From positions 186,874 to 250,873 of the forward strand of contig DIBV01000013.1 of assembly GCA_002415085.1 (NCBI GenBank): DNA of 64,000 bases, read 5' to 3'. Source of the DNA: Arsukibacterium sp. UBA5043. GTDB taxonomy: Bacteria > Pseudomonadota > Gammaproteobacteria > Enterobacterales > Alteromonadaceae. The notes beneath the pieces were generated by a model. That model searched no databases and was not told the origin of the DNA. It saw only the letters and a program-made list of their open reading frames with translations. Each line of letters starts with the position of its first letter. The first letter of the stretch is position 1. Both the position numbers and the translations under genes were made by a program. This document shows, in pieces, positions 35,078-44,073 of the stretch.

Positions 35078-36394
35078 TTAATTTCCGGGGCCGGCTTGCC
35101 AGCGGGCCAGAAAATATAGCGCCGTGCCGAGTAATACAAAAAGTGCTGTGGCGATCACCGACGATAAACTGACCTGCAGCGCCAGCCAGCCACAGGCAGC
35201 AAGGCCCAGCAGCGGAATGGTATAGCCCAGTGGCAGCACAAAACTGTTGCTGACAGCCAGTTTGGGCCGCAGCACGGGCACAGCAGCGCAGGTAAGCCCG
35301 TATAATAATAAACGTGATACCACCGTCGCCGCAGCCAGCCATAAAAATGAGCCATACAGCGCAAGCATCAATGCCAGTACGCCAAAAAACATAATAGAGT
35401 TAGCCGGGGTTAAAAAATGCGGCTGTACCGCCCCAAACCAGCGCGGCAGGCTGCCGTCTTCGGCCAGTGCGAAGCTGGCGCGGGGCGTGGAAAATATTGC
35501 ACCGAGCAAATTAGCCGCCACAGAGGCAACTACGCCCAGCATCAATACCATGGCGCCGGCAGGGCCAAACAGGGCGGCGGCGACATCCAGTAACGGGCTG
35601 CTGGAATTGGCGATATCTGTCACGGCAGCAACACTGACCAGTTGAATGCCAATGTATAGTAGGGTAACCAGCAGTAGGCCCAGGATCAGCGCCCTTGGCA
35701 TATCCCGCGCCGGGTTTTTTGCCTCACCGGCGGGTACCACTACTGATTCAAAGCCAACAAAAGCATAAATCAGTAGTAAGGTCGCCGCCCCAATATCGTA
35801 GGGGCTGTTAAATACCGTTAATGGGTTAAAATCGGGCAGTAGCTTGGTGCCCAATAAGCTGGCGCCGGCAACAACCAACAGCAGCAGTACCGCAAACTTG
35901 ATAACGGTAAGCAGCGCCAGCGAGCGCATGGCCCGCAACGAACCTACGACATTAATCAGAGTAAGGCTGACAATAATGGCTGCCAGTAACATCACACGGT
36001 TAAAACCTGCTATTGCCGCTGGCCAGAAGTAACCGATACTGTCGACTAACAACACACTGTTAGCAGCAAACGACACTAAACGGGCAATGTAATATAACCA
36101 ACCGGCTTGAAAGCCGATAAAAGGGCCAAATGCTGCCGTGCCATATCGCACCGGGCCGCCACTACCGCGAAAATAACTGGCGAGCTCCGCCATGCAGAGC
36201 AAAATGGGCAGAATTAGCAGCGCACAAAACAAATAAATTAACGGACTGTATTCGCCGGCCAGTTTTGCGGCGCCACCTGGCAAACCGAAAATACCGGCAC
36301 CAATTAAGCCATTCACCACCAGCAACCATAGCCCGAATAAGCCCAGGTGACGGGGCAGGGTATTGCCAGTGACAGCGGTTTTCAGATCAGGCAT
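35078..36394 (-). CDS. APC-family amino acid permease
   Basis: A 438-residue inner-membrane transporter with about twelve helices. The signature VNGLIGAGIFGLPGGAAKL lies in the first helix, and GFESVVVPAGEAKNPARDMP and SFALAEDGSLPRWF are conserved APC segments. The amino acid substrate cannot be assigned. I start at ATG 36394, since the longer frame to 36451 adds a non-matching leader. It lies 76 bases upstream of the KAS III operon on the same strand and could be co-transcribed with it. Confidence 0.85.
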   Translation of the reverse strand: MPDLKTAVTGNTLPRHLGLFGLWLLVVNGLIGAGIFGLPGGAAKLAGEYSPLIYLFCALLILPILLCMAELASYFRGSGGPVRYGTAAFGPFIGFQAGWLYYIARLVSFAANSVLLVDSIGYFWPAAIAGFNRVMLLAAIIVSLTLINVVGSLRAMRSLALLTVIKFAVLLLLVVAGASLLGTKLLPDFNPLTVFNSPYDIGAATLLLIYAFVGFESVVVPAGEAKNPARDMPRALILGLLLVTLLYIGIQLVSVAAVTDIANSSSPLLDVAAALFGPAGAMVLMLGVVASVAANLLGAIFSTPRASFALAEDGSLPRWFGAVQPHFLTPANSIMFFGVLALMLALYGSFLWLAAATVVSRLLLYGLTCAAVPVLRPKLAVSNSFVLPLGYTIPLLGLAACGWLALQVSLSSVIATALFVLLGTALYFLARWQAGPGN

Positions 36395-36573
36395 AGCAGT
36401 TATCCAATGTGGGTAAGCCCCTACTATAAAATGAATAAACCCTTGCTGCACGGCTTTGTTTACTATGCGCGCCAGCGCACCGATAAGCCTTTAATAGCGC
36501 GCTACAGTGTGTTAGCCGTGTGTACCATTCCGGTGGCCACCTTATGTTTCAGCACAATGTAAAGGATTAAAAA

Positions 36574-37413
36574 ATGAAAACGTTAACACCGAAGTTACTG
36601 CTTGCTGGTGCTATCACGCTGGCGCTTAGCAGCACAGCCGTTATTGCCAGTGACAAAATGACCGCGAAAGATCTGAGCGGGCCTGTTGTTAATGCCCGCC
36701 AGGAAGCACAGATCTGGACTACCTATACCCTTAGCCCTTATCTGAGATCTAATAATCTCAGCGTGACGGTAGTAGATGGTAAAGCCACCCTTAGCGGCAA
36801 TGTAGAAGAAGATGTCCACAAAGATCTGGCCGGTGCCATTGCGGCCGGCGTCAGCGGCATTGATGATGTCGATAACCAGATAAAAGTGAATGCAGATTAT
36901 CAACAACCAGACCGCAGCAGCCGTGGCTATGGCGATGTGGTGGATGATGCCACTATCACTGCTGCGGTCAAATCGAAGCTGTTATGGAGCAAACACACTG
37001 AAGGGATGGATACCAAAGTCGAAACCAATGCCGGCAAGGTTGAGCTAAGTGGCACGGTGGCAACCAAGCAGGCAAAACAGCAGGCTGAAAAACTGGCGAA
37101 AAACACCGATGGTGTACGTTCGGTTGCCAACAATCTAAAGGTAAGTGATAAACCAGCGAAAGGTAAAAACGCCGATAAAAACGATGCGGACAAAGGCACC
37201 GTTATTGCGGATAGCTGGATCACCACCAAAGTGAAATCTACCTATATGTATTCCAGTAATGTGGCAGGTGCCGATATCTCCGTTAATACCGACAACGGCA
37301 TTGTTACGCTCTCCGGCAAGGTCGACAGTGGTGCAGAACAGGCGCTGGCTATTGAACTGGCGCAAAATATCCGTGGTGTAAAAAGCGTCTCTTCAAAACA
37401 GCTTATTTACTAA
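36574..37413 (+). CDS. Periplasmic protein with three BON domains (OsmY-like)
   Basis: A 279-residue exported protein (signal ends AVIA-SDK) with three BON repeats at roughly residues 45-110, 120-190 and 205-279, each with the V-x-G-x-V-x-L-x-G core (VVDGKATLSGNV, ETNAGKVELSGTV, NTDNGIVTLSGKV). A Lys/Asp-rich linker joins the second and third. BON proteins bind phospholipid and support envelope stability under osmotic stress. It starts the stress-like group that continues to 41.4 kb. Confidence 0.88.
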   Translation: MKTLTPKLLLAGAITLALSSTAVIASDKMTAKDLSGPVVNARQEAQIWTTYTLSPYLRSNNLSVTVVDGKATLSGNVEEDVHKDLAGAIAAGVSGIDDVDNQIKVNADYQQPDRSSRGYGDVVDDATITAAVKSKLLWSKHTEGMDTKVETNAGKVELSGTVATKQAKQQAEKLAKNTDGVRSVANNLKVSDKPAKGKNADKNDADKGTVIADSWITTKVKSTYMYSSNVAGADISVNTDNGIVTLSGKVDSGAEQALAIELAQNIRGVKSVSSKQLIY

Positions 37414-37530
37414 GTTGCTAAGTCGCTACAGCTAGGGTGCAACTTTGCACAATGGCTGCGGTGCAATCCGATCACCCTCAGCCGTAAGTTTGGGCGCCTT
37501 GCTGCAGCCCTTTACCAGCAGGATCTGCAC

Positions 37531-37947
37531 ATGAATACCCGCATTTTTTCAGTGAAAACATCGTCTTTATATCGCCAGGCCCACTATCTCGTGCTGGTCA
37601 GTACCTCAGTATTACTGGCTGCCTGTGCTACTGCCCCTCAAGCCCCAACTGCCCAGCTGTTGACAGCAGAGCAAGCCATTGCCAGTGCCGAGCAGGCACA
37701 GGTTAATCGCTTCACCAGTACTGAACTAAGTACTGCCCGCACCGAGCTAGCCGCCGCACGCGCTGCCATGTTAGCAAAAGATATGCTGCAGGCAGAGCGA
37801 CTGGCTGTGCAGGCTCAACTCAGTGCCAACCTGGCCATGGCCAATGCAGAATTGCTGAAAGCCAGAGCAATTAATCAGGATATGCAGCAAGGCATTCAGG
37901 CATTAACCCAGGAAGCGCAGCGTAACCTGTCGGGAGTCAAACCATGA
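37531..37947 (+). CDS. DUF4398 lipoprotein
   Basis: A 138-residue lipoprotein; the lipobox LLAAC is near residue 32 after a long N-region. The mature part is a helical coiled coil (AEQAIASAEQAQ, STARTELAAARAAMLAKDML) typical of DUF4398. The stop overlaps the next start (ATGA), so it is coupled to the OmpA-like lipoprotein, which has the same helical type in its own N-terminal half. The pair may tether membrane and peptidoglycan. Confidence 0.82.
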   Translation: MNTRIFSVKTSSLYRQAHYLVLVSTSVLLAACATAPQAPTAQLLTAEQAIASAEQAQVNRFTSTELSTARTELAAARAAMLAKDMLQAERLAVQAQLSANLAMANAELLKARAINQDMQQGIQALTQEAQRNLSGVKP

Positions 37948-38906
37948 ACCAAATTAAACCCTTAGTTAAAAACGTTCTGAGCGTAGCGTTAGCCACCGTT
38001 TTTGCTGTCGGTTGTGCCTCGGCACCCAAGGCGCCGGCTGGCTCGGCAGAGCTGCGCCTGCAACTAAACCAGTTACAGGCTGACCCACAGCTGGCGCAAC
38101 AAGCGCCGCTGGCTATTAAAGAGGCTGAGCAGGCGGTCAGACTGACCGAACAACCTGATCCAGATAACAAGCTGACCTCATACCGGCTGATAGTGGCAGA
38201 GCGCAAAGTGGCAATAGCTCGCAGCCTGGCTCAAACCCGGCTGTTAGAAGCACAGCGAACCGCCTTAACTCAGCAACGTGATGATGTAAGATTAAATGCC
38301 CGCACCCGCGAGGCGGCCACTGCCCGCGCCGATGCCAGTGTCGCCCGTCAGGAAGCAATGGCTGCCCGCAGTGAAGCTGAGCAGGCCCGCGAGCAAAGCT
38401 TGCAGGCTGACGGCCAGAAAGATCAAGCGCTAACCGAAGCTGCCCGGGCACGGGATGATGTTCGTGCTGCCCGGCAGCAAGCGGAACAGTCAGTAGCAAC
38501 CGCGGCCGATTTGCGGGCTCAGATTGCTGAGCTTAATGCCAGGCCGACTGAGCTCGGCCTGGTGGTTACCCTGGGTGACATGCTGTTTAGTACCGGCCAG
38601 GCAGAACTTAAAGCATCCAGCAGTAACCATTTACTGAAGCTTGCCGGTTTTTTAACGGCCCAGCCAGAGCGGACAGCGTTGATTGCCGGGCATACCGACA
38701 ATGTGGGTACTGCAGCATTTAATCAGCTGTTATCGCAGCGCCGGGCCGACGCGGTTAAAGAGTTTCTGGTGATGCAGGGGGTTGCTGGCAGCAGGCTCAG
38801 TACAATTGGCAATGGTCTCGACATGCCACTGGCCAGTAACAATACTTCAGAAGGACGAGCGCAAAACAGACGGGTTGAAGTGACGATTTTAAACCCAACA
38901 CAGTAG
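37944..38906 (+). CDS. OmpA-family peptidoglycan-binding lipoprotein with DUF4398-like stalk
   Basis: A 320-residue lipoprotein (lipobox VFAVGC, Cys24). Residues 30-200 form a long Ala/Gln/Arg-rich coiled coil; residues 205-320 are an OmpA C-terminal domain (LVVTLGDMLFSTGQAELK, IAGHTDNVGTAAFNQLLSQR, NRRVEVTIL), including the Asp and Arg that bind diaminopimelate. It would sit in the outer membrane and hold the cell wall. Translation is coupled to the DUF4398 gene. A 7-bp G-U-containing hairpin without T tract follows the stop. Confidence 0.88.
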   Translation: MNQIKPLVKNVLSVALATVFAVGCASAPKAPAGSAELRLQLNQLQADPQLAQQAPLAIKEAEQAVRLTEQPDPDNKLTSYRLIVAERKVAIARSLAQTRLLEAQRTALTQQRDDVRLNARTREAATARADASVARQEAMAARSEAEQAREQSLQADGQKDQALTEAARARDDVRAARQQAEQSVATAADLRAQIAELNARPTELGLVVTLGDMLFSTGQAELKASSSNHLLKLAGFLTAQPERTALIAGHTDNVGTAAFNQLLSQRRADAVKEFLVMQGVAGSRLSTIGNGLDMPLASNNTSEGRAQNRRVEVTILNPTQ

Positions 38907-39016
38907 TCTTTGGCGGTTTTGGCTGTGATGGCGCAGCCGGTCAGCACAGATAGACTATACTGAATATTCCGGCAACGTTGCTAAGGCTAACTTCACCAGT
39001 TACTAACGGAGGTATT

Positions 39017-39382
39017 ATGGAATACTTTACTAAGCAGAATATTAATCAGCATGCCGTTCGCCGTGGCTTAAAAACTGCCAGAGGCAGTTTACACAACGCA
39101 ATCGATAACGTAACAGACAGAGCCGCACCCGCGTTCAGAAGGATGTCTGGCAGAGCATCGCATGCTGTTGACAGAATGGCAGATGGCGCTCACGTGGCTG
39201 CTGATGCTTTATCTCATAAAGGCGAGCAGCTGCATCATCTGCAACAGCAGCTGGTTGCCGGCAGTCGCAGCACAATAAGAAACCGGCCCCTACTGGCGGT
39301 GGGTATTGCCGTCGCCGGCGGCGTACTTTTAAGCTGGTGGTTAAGCCGTCGTAACCGCAACCAGGAAGAGGATGTCAGCTAA
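39017..39382 (+). CDS. ElaB/YqjD/DUF883-like membrane-anchored protein
   Basis: A 121-residue protein with an amphipathic helical body (residues 20-85, many Arg, His and Ala) and one C-terminal membrane helix (LLAVGIAVAGGVLLSWWLSRR). This is the layout of the ElaB/YqjD group of stationary-phase ribosome- or membrane-associated proteins; sequence similarity is modest. ATG 39017 has GGAGGT 5 bases upstream, so I reject the longer frame from 38978. Confidence 0.65.
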   Translation: MEYFTKQNINQHAVRRGLKTARGSLHNAIDNVTDRAAPAFRRMSGRASHAVDRMADGAHVAADALSHKGEQLHHLQQQLVAGSRSTIRNRPLLAVGIAVAGGVLLSWWLSRRNRNQEEDVS

Positions 39383-39434
39383 TATGGTTGTCATATTGTC
39401 CAGGGGTTACTTTATTACAACCCTGTGTGTGGCA

Positions 39435-39500
39435 GCGCACACACTGAATAGCAGTGACACTGTATAGTCGAGCTCTTTGGACAGTTAACGGAGCAAGCTT
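39435..39500 (+). promoter_or_regulatory. Duplicated promoter/leader module, copy A (upstream of GGDEF gene)
   Basis: GCGCACA (39435-39441), 21 bases, TATAGT (39463-39468), 3 bases, GCTCTTTGGACA (39472-39483), then TTAAC and the start ATGTTAGAA. The same motifs at identical spacing occur upstream of the lmo0937-like gene at 41.2 kb. GCGCACA is part of a larger palindrome (gtgtgtggca with gcgcacacac, 39424-39443). The conserved part likely comprises an operator, a -10 box and the start of the mRNA. Confidence 0.6.
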
Positions 39501-40226
39501 ATGTTAGAAGAACCTGAGCATGTTGAATCGCAGCTGCTCAGGAATGTTGTGCTGCAAATTAACTATAATGCCCAGCATGCTGAGCTGGTGCAGCTGCGCT
39601 GTGAGTTTCTATTGCAGCGTAATAGCTGGGATAAACAGCAACATAAATTGCAGCATGCTAACCAGCAGTTATCACAGGCCTTGCAACAGGCCGGCATATT
39701 AAATACCCATACCCAGGTGCAGCTGCATCAGGCAAAGCTGAATAATCAGTATGATGCGTTAACGCTAACCCTGAACCGCAGTGCGATGCTGGACCGGATA
39801 GGTTATGCATTTAGCATGGCGAAACGTCAGCAGAGTCAGTTTGCGTTGTTATTTATTGATTTAAATAATTTTAAGCCGGTAAATGATCAATATGGTCATG
39901 AAGCCGGGGACAAGGTGCTGCAGCAAGTCAGTGCCAGGCTAAAAGCCGCCGTTCGTGATAGTGATGCGGTAAGCCGGCATGGCGGCGACGAGTTTTTACT
40001 GTTGCTGACTGATATAAAAAGCGATGAGGATATCAGCGCTTTCGCTGATAAATTACAGCACATTCTGGCTGAGCCCTATCAGCTGGGCAATAGAAGTGTC
40101 TGGCTGTCTGCCAGCATTGGCATATCGGTATTTCCGCGAGATGCTGCTACCGTCAGCGAGCTGATTGGCTGTGCCGATGCAGCGATGTATCGCGATAAAC
40201 AGCACAGCAAACGTCGCATCGGTTAA
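39501..40226 (+). CDS. GGDEF diguanylate cyclase
   Basis: A 241-residue soluble enzyme that makes cyclic di-GMP from two GTP. The N-terminal 85 residues are a Gln/His-rich coiled coil. The GGDEF domain has LDRIGYAFSMAKR, DLNNFKPVNDQYGHEAGDK, and RHGGDEFLLLL, with an inhibitory I-site RDSD exactly five residues before GGDEF. So it is probably active and product-inhibited. No sensor domain is present; the coiled coil may dimerise it. It carries the duplicated promoter/leader. Confidence 0.92.
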   Translation: MLEEPEHVESQLLRNVVLQINYNAQHAELVQLRCEFLLQRNSWDKQQHKLQHANQQLSQALQQAGILNTHTQVQLHQAKLNNQYDALTLTLNRSAMLDRIGYAFSMAKRQQSQFALLFIDLNNFKPVNDQYGHEAGDKVLQQVSARLKAAVRDSDAVSRHGGDEFLLLLTDIKSDEDISAFADKLQHILAEPYQLGNRSVWLSASIGISVFPRDAATVSELIGCADAAMYRDKQHSKRRIG

Positions 40227-40272
40227 TATCTTTTTTTCCAGTAGCAATTAATGTTACTTTTAGCAGGCTTCG

Positions 40273-41031
40273 TTATGGTTTGCTCGCAGCCCTATAAGAG
40301 GGTAGCAGGCGATCAGTTTCTTTTTTCACCACGGCATAGCATTCGCAGCAAAGTTTTTCCAGCTTGGCGCGGCAGGTAACAGTGATATGACCACGGCTGT
40401 AGTCAATAACGCCTTGTTTATGCAGATGTCCTGCCGCTTCAGTTACTCCTTCACGGCGAACCCCCAGCATGTTGGCAATCAGTTCCTGGGTCATCACCAG
40501 GTGGTTGTCTTTTAACCGGTCCAGCGACAGCAACAACCAGCGACATAGCTGTTGCTCAATACTGTGGTGGCGGTTACATACTGCGGTTTGGGCCATTTGG
40601 GTGATTAGCGCCTGCGAATAGCGCAACATTAAGGTCAGCAACTCGCCATGGCGGTTAAACTCATCTTTCATTCGCTGGCCCAGCAAACAATAACCGTAGC
40701 CGGCACTTTGCACCAGGGCCCGGCTTGTGGTGCTTTCGCCGCCCATAAACAGCGCGATACCAATTAAGCCATCATGGCCCACTACTGATATTTCTGCAGA
40801 CGAGCCGTTTTCCATGACATAGAGCAACGAAACAATACTATCGGTGGGAAAATAAACATAACGCAACACATCGCCGGACTCATAAAGCACCTTGCCCAGC
40901 GGCATTGCCACCAGTTCCAGGTGGGGAAACAGCCGTTGCTGCACTTCTGAGGACAACGTATTCAGCAAATCATTATCCGTCGGTTGATGTTCAGTGGCAG
41001 CAGCGTGCAGCTTTGAAACAGGTTGGGGCAT
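40273..41031 (-). CDS. Crp/Fnr family transcriptional regulator
   Basis: A 252-residue regulator with an N-terminal cyclic-nucleotide-binding fold (VLYESGDVLRYVYFPTDSIV, SAEISVVGHDGLIGIALFMG) and a C-terminal winged helix (MTQELIANMLGVRREGVTEA). It lacks the Fnr N-terminal cysteines and the Crp cAMP residues, so the signal is unknown. It lies among the stress-type genes and is divergent from the lmo0937-like gene, making it a candidate regulator of the duplicated promoter modules. Confidence 0.88.
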   Translation of the reverse strand: MPQPVSKLHAAATEHQPTDNDLLNTLSSEVQQRLFPHLELVAMPLGKVLYESGDVLRYVYFPTDSIVSLLYVMENGSSAEISVVGHDGLIGIALFMGGESTTSRALVQSAGYGYCLLGQRMKDEFNRHGELLTLMLRYSQALITQMAQTAVCNRHHSIEQQLCRWLLLSLDRLKDNHLVMTQELIANMLGVRREGVTEAAGHLHKQGVIDYSRGHITVTCRAKLEKLCCECYAVVKKETDRLLPSYRAASKP

Positions 41032-41151
41032 TACGTCGTCCTTGTCGGCGTGATTTTAGCTCAACAGTATAGTTGAATAAGTTGTTAACTCTGTACGTTG
41101 TCGCACATATAGCTCATCGCTGCTGAAAAAGGTAATGCCCTATGTTAGATA

Positions 41152-41217
41152 GCGCACATATGATTGATTAATCGCCCTGTATAGTAATGCTCTTTGGACA
41201 ATTAACAGGGAAACGTT
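41152..41217 (+). promoter_or_regulatory. Duplicated promoter/leader module, copy B (upstream of lmo0937-like gene)
   Basis: GCGCACA at 41152-41158, a 21-base spacer, TATAGT at 41180-41185, 3 bases, GCTCTTTGGACA at 41189-41200, TTAAC and ATGTTAGAA. All spacings equal those of copy A at 39.4 kb. The spacer bases between GCGCACA and the -10 box differ, while the -10 to +20 part is nearly identical, so selection appears to act on the two end motifs. Confidence 0.6.
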
Positions 41218-41364
41218 ATGTTAGAAACCATCATTGTATTGCTGATTATTTTATGGGCGCTTGGCCTGGTGTCGTCTTACACCATGGGCGGGTTTATCCA
41301 TATTTTACTGGTTGTCGCCCTGGTGGTGGTTGCCATCAGGCTGATTAAAGGCCGCAGAATCTGA
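41218..41364 (+). CDS. lmo0937-like small membrane protein
   Basis: A 48-residue peptide of two membrane helices (LETIIVLLIILWALGLVSS and IHILLVVALVVVAIRLI) with the GG turn YTMGGF between them and a basic end KGRRI. This matches the lmo0937/DUF5670 family of short stress-associated membrane peptides. ACAGGGA lies before the ATG. The upstream sequence is a close copy of that before the GGDEF gene. A bidirectional terminator follows. Confidence 0.85.
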   Translation: MLETIIVLLIILWALGLVSSYTMGGFIHILLVVALVVVAIRLIKGRRI

Positions 41365-41382
41365 AGCCCAATGTTGAAAAAC

Positions 41383-41411
41383 AAACAGGCCGTTATACAA
41401 ACGGCCTGTTT
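41383..41411. terminator. Bidirectional terminator between the lmo0937-like and S9 peptidase genes
   Basis: An 11-bp stem (aaacaggccgt with acggcctgttt) with a 7-base loop lies between two convergent genes, with A-rich and T-rich flanks on the respective sides. It can serve the plus-strand peptide and the minus-strand peptidase. Confidence 0.8.
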
Positions 41412-41439
41412 ATTATCAGTATTTTAAGGTACTTCCGAA

Positions 41440-43368
41440 TTACAAATACTGCTTTAAAAACGCCAGATAGGCTTGCTGCGCTTTAATCCGGTTGCTCTTT
41501 TTCAAAAAGCCATGACCTTCATCATCAAATAACACATATTCAACCGGTACGTCGTTAGCGCGAATGGCCTCGACCATTTCATCGCTTTCCACCTGCAGTA
41601 CCCGCGGGTCGTTGGCGCCTTGTACTACCAGTACCGGCTTTTGCACTTTGTCACCATGAAATACCGGCGATATCCGGCGCAGCCGCTCACCATCTACTGC
41701 CGGATCGCCAAGCTCAGCATAAAGGGATTCACGAAATGACTCCCACCAAGGTGGAATGCTTTCCAGGGTGCGAACCCAGTTGGTTACCCCGAAGATATTA
41801 ATGCCAGCCTCAAACTCATCGGTAAAGGCCATTGCCGCCATCGTCAGGTAGCCGCCGTAACTGCCACCAATTACGCCAATACGTTCGCCCGCCACCCAAT
41901 CGAGGTTTTGCAGATATTTTTTGCCGTACACAATATCCTGTAAGTCATCTTCGCCATGGCGTAAGTCATCCAGATGATAAAAGGTTTTACCATAGCCTGA
42001 AGAACCCCGGTTATTAACTGATAACACCGCATAACCATGATTAACCAGATGCTGGATCATCGGGTTGTAACCGGTACGCGACTGCCCACCCGGGCCGCCG
42101 TGGATCCAGACTAATGCCGGTACCTTAGCATTGGGATCGGCCTGATGCGGCTTATACAGCAACGCCGGTATGGTGACATCATCGAAGCTGTTAAAGCGTA
42201 CTACCTGGCTTTGCACCAGATGTTGCTCGTTAATACTGCTGTCCAGTGCCTGTGTTAACCGTTTGGCCTGTGGGCTGCCCAGCTGCCAGACATATAAATT
42301 AGACGGGCTGTTATCGGCATTTAAATAAAAGCTCATGTATTTACTGTCGTCAGAAAAGCTGACGCCGCGTAAGTCACCCGCCGGCAGGTCGGGCAGCTGC
42401 AAGGCTTTGTCATTTTTCAGATCGGTAATACTGATAACGGTGGACGCATCGGCATTAATGCCTTGCACCCGGTAGCGTTTGTCGTCACTGAAGTAAATAA
42501 AACTGATATCCCAATCAGCGGTACTGTACGCCGAGGTTGCGCCGCTTTGCAGGTTGTAGCTGTAGGCTGCCACAAACTCACTTTTACCATCAGCGCCAAA
42601 CAGTAATGCTTTACTGTCCGGGGTGAAGCCATAAATCTGATGCGAAATATTGCCCTGATGTTCAGTAATTAATACCGGCTTGGGAGTGGCGCTACCAAGG
42701 TCAACCAGAAACAGGTTGTTATCGGCATTATTGCGCTCTTTGCTCAGCGCCAGATAGCGACCATCTTTGCTGACATTACTGATGCTATAACCATCGTCAT
42801 TCTGATAGACCCGCTTGCGGCTGTAGTCTTTGCTGTTGTAATGATAAAGATCGAAAAAACGCGGATCGCGCTCATTGGTAGCAATGTAAAAACTGCCGTC
42901 GTTGTGCCAGCCGGCAAAATAGGCCTTCAGCTTATCACCGGGAGTCAGATCGCGCACAGTGCCGTCGACTTCACGCAGATAAACATGATTTAGCTCATTG
43001 CCGCCCTGATCTGCGGTATACAGCAGCCGGTCATCATTGGGGAACCAGCTGACCGGAAAGGCCGGGTCGGTGGTGGACTGGGTTAACGGTTGCCAGTTTT
43101 TGCCATCCATACTGACCCGATACAGGTTAAACACCCCTGTTTCATCCGACGCCACCAGTATGGCGCTGTTATCATGATTAATATCATTACCAAAATACGT
43201 TTTAGTAGCAAAAAATTGCTCGGCGCTGTACTGCGGCACATTCGTTGACGTATTTTGAGATACGTTGTTGTGGCCGGCTGGTGAGGTTGTATCAGTGGTA
43301 TTATTACAACCGGCTAACAGGGCGCTGATGAACAAAGCAAACAGAGTAAAACAAAGGCGAGATAGCAT
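41440..43368 (-). CDS. S9 family prolyl oligopeptidase-like lipoprotein
   Basis: A 642-residue peptidase with a lipobox (ALLAGC, Cys21), so it is probably anchored in the envelope. An N-terminal beta-propeller (repeated DG-x-Y/F-L blades such as DGRYLALSKE) precedes the catalytic domain. The triad is Ser503 in GGSYGGYLTM, Asp in GANDPRVL and His in DEGHGF. It resembles dipeptidyl/acylaminoacyl peptidases that trim short peptides. It is transcribed alone on the minus strand. Confidence 0.92.
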   Translation of the reverse strand: MLSRLCFTLFALFISALLAGCNNTTDTTSPAGHNNVSQNTSTNVPQYSAEQFFATKTYFGNDINHDNSAILVASDETGVFNLYRVSMDGKNWQPLTQSTTDPAFPVSWFPNDDRLLYTADQGGNELNHVYLREVDGTVRDLTPGDKLKAYFAGWHNDGSFYIATNERDPRFFDLYHYNSKDYSRKRVYQNDDGYSISNVSKDGRYLALSKERNNADNNLFLVDLGSATPKPVLITEHQGNISHQIYGFTPDSKALLFGADGKSEFVAAYSYNLQSGATSAYSTADWDISFIYFSDDKRYRVQGINADASTVISITDLKNDKALQLPDLPAGDLRGVSFSDDSKYMSFYLNADNSPSNLYVWQLGSPQAKRLTQALDSSINEQHLVQSQVVRFNSFDDVTIPALLYKPHQADPNAKVPALVWIHGGPGGQSRTGYNPMIQHLVNHGYAVLSVNNRGSSGYGKTFYHLDDLRHGEDDLQDIVYGKKYLQNLDWVAGERIGVIGGSYGGYLTMAAMAFTDEFEAGINIFGVTNWVRTLESIPPWWESFRESLYAELGDPAVDGERLRRISPVFHGDKVQKPVLVVQGANDPRVLQVESDEMVEAIRANDVPVEYVLFDDEGHGFLKKSNRIKAQQAYLAFLKQYL

Positions 43369-43453
43369 ACATTTTCCTTTTTAATGTTGATATAAGTGAT
43401 CACGACTGCCTTACCTGTGATGGGTTACCTGAGTTTTGCCAGCCAATATGTGG

Positions 43454-43702
43454 CTATTTCAAAAACTTCTTTACATACCAGCAACTGGCATGAATGGTCA
43501 AATCCTGGGCTCTTGCCCATGCCAGGCCGTGGCGCACCAATTTTTCAGCTAAACCCTGGCCCCGCAATTCAGGCGGTACAAAAGTATGGGTAAAATTAAT
43601 GGTATTACCGGCCAGCTGATAATCCAGTTGCGCTTGCTCGCCATCTCCGGCCAGCACGAAACGTTGGTTCCAGGCCTGATGAATGATTTCGTCACTTGTC
43701 AT
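43454..43702 (-). CDS. YjdJ-like small GNAT acetyltransferase
   Basis: An 82-residue GNAT-fold protein of the COG2388 type: FTHTFVPPELRGQGLAEKLV is the acetyl-CoA-binding motif and HASCWYVKKFL the C-terminal signature with its conserved Cys and Tyr. Start ATG 43702 has GGAGGAG upstream. It follows the next gene by 2 bases, forming a two-gene unit. The substrate is unknown. Confidence 0.85.
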   Translation of the reverse strand: MTSDEIIHQAWNQRFVLAGDGEQAQLDYQLAGNTINFTHTFVPPELRGQGLAEKLVRHGLAWARAQDLTIHASCWYVKKFLK

Positions 43703-43704
43703 GC

Positions 43705-43971
43705 TTACTCCTCCTCCAGCCACGGGGTTTGCGGCAGCAAATTTAAATGGCTGACATAGCGTGCCAGATTAAAACTTTGCTGATGTTCAATTACATCGAC
43801 CATTTCCGGCGCCAAAGCACAGGCGATTAGTGCAATTGCATCATCATAACTGTTACCCGTCATGCGCAGGCGCATCAAGGTGGCCTTGACTTCAGTGGGG
43901 TAGTTGTCGGCCAACTGGTTTTCAACCACTTCAAATATCATGGCCTGATCAAGCTGTTCATCCTGCATGCC
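43705..43971 (-). CDS. Small hypothetical protein upstream of the GNAT gene
   Basis: An 88-residue acidic helical protein (MQDEQLDQAMIFEVVENQLA, TLMRLRMTGNSYDDAIALIA, then a Pro-Trp-rich end). I do not recognise the family. ATG 43971 with GGTAACGGC upstream is preferred to the longer frame at 44019. It is coupled to the GNAT gene 2 bases downstream, so it may be its regulator or substrate. Confidence 0.65.
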   Translation of the reverse strand, partial: GMQDEQLDQAMIFEVVENQLADNYPTEVKATLMRLRMTGNSYDDAIALIACALAPEMVDVIEHQQSFNLARYVSHLNLLPQTPWLEEE

Positions 43972-44073
43972 GTTACCTTTTATCTGTTTATCAGCACAGT
44001 AAAACTGTTGCTGCATCATTAATATGCTTAGGCTAAGCTAGCCACCAACAAATAACAATAAGCAGTGTAGACT

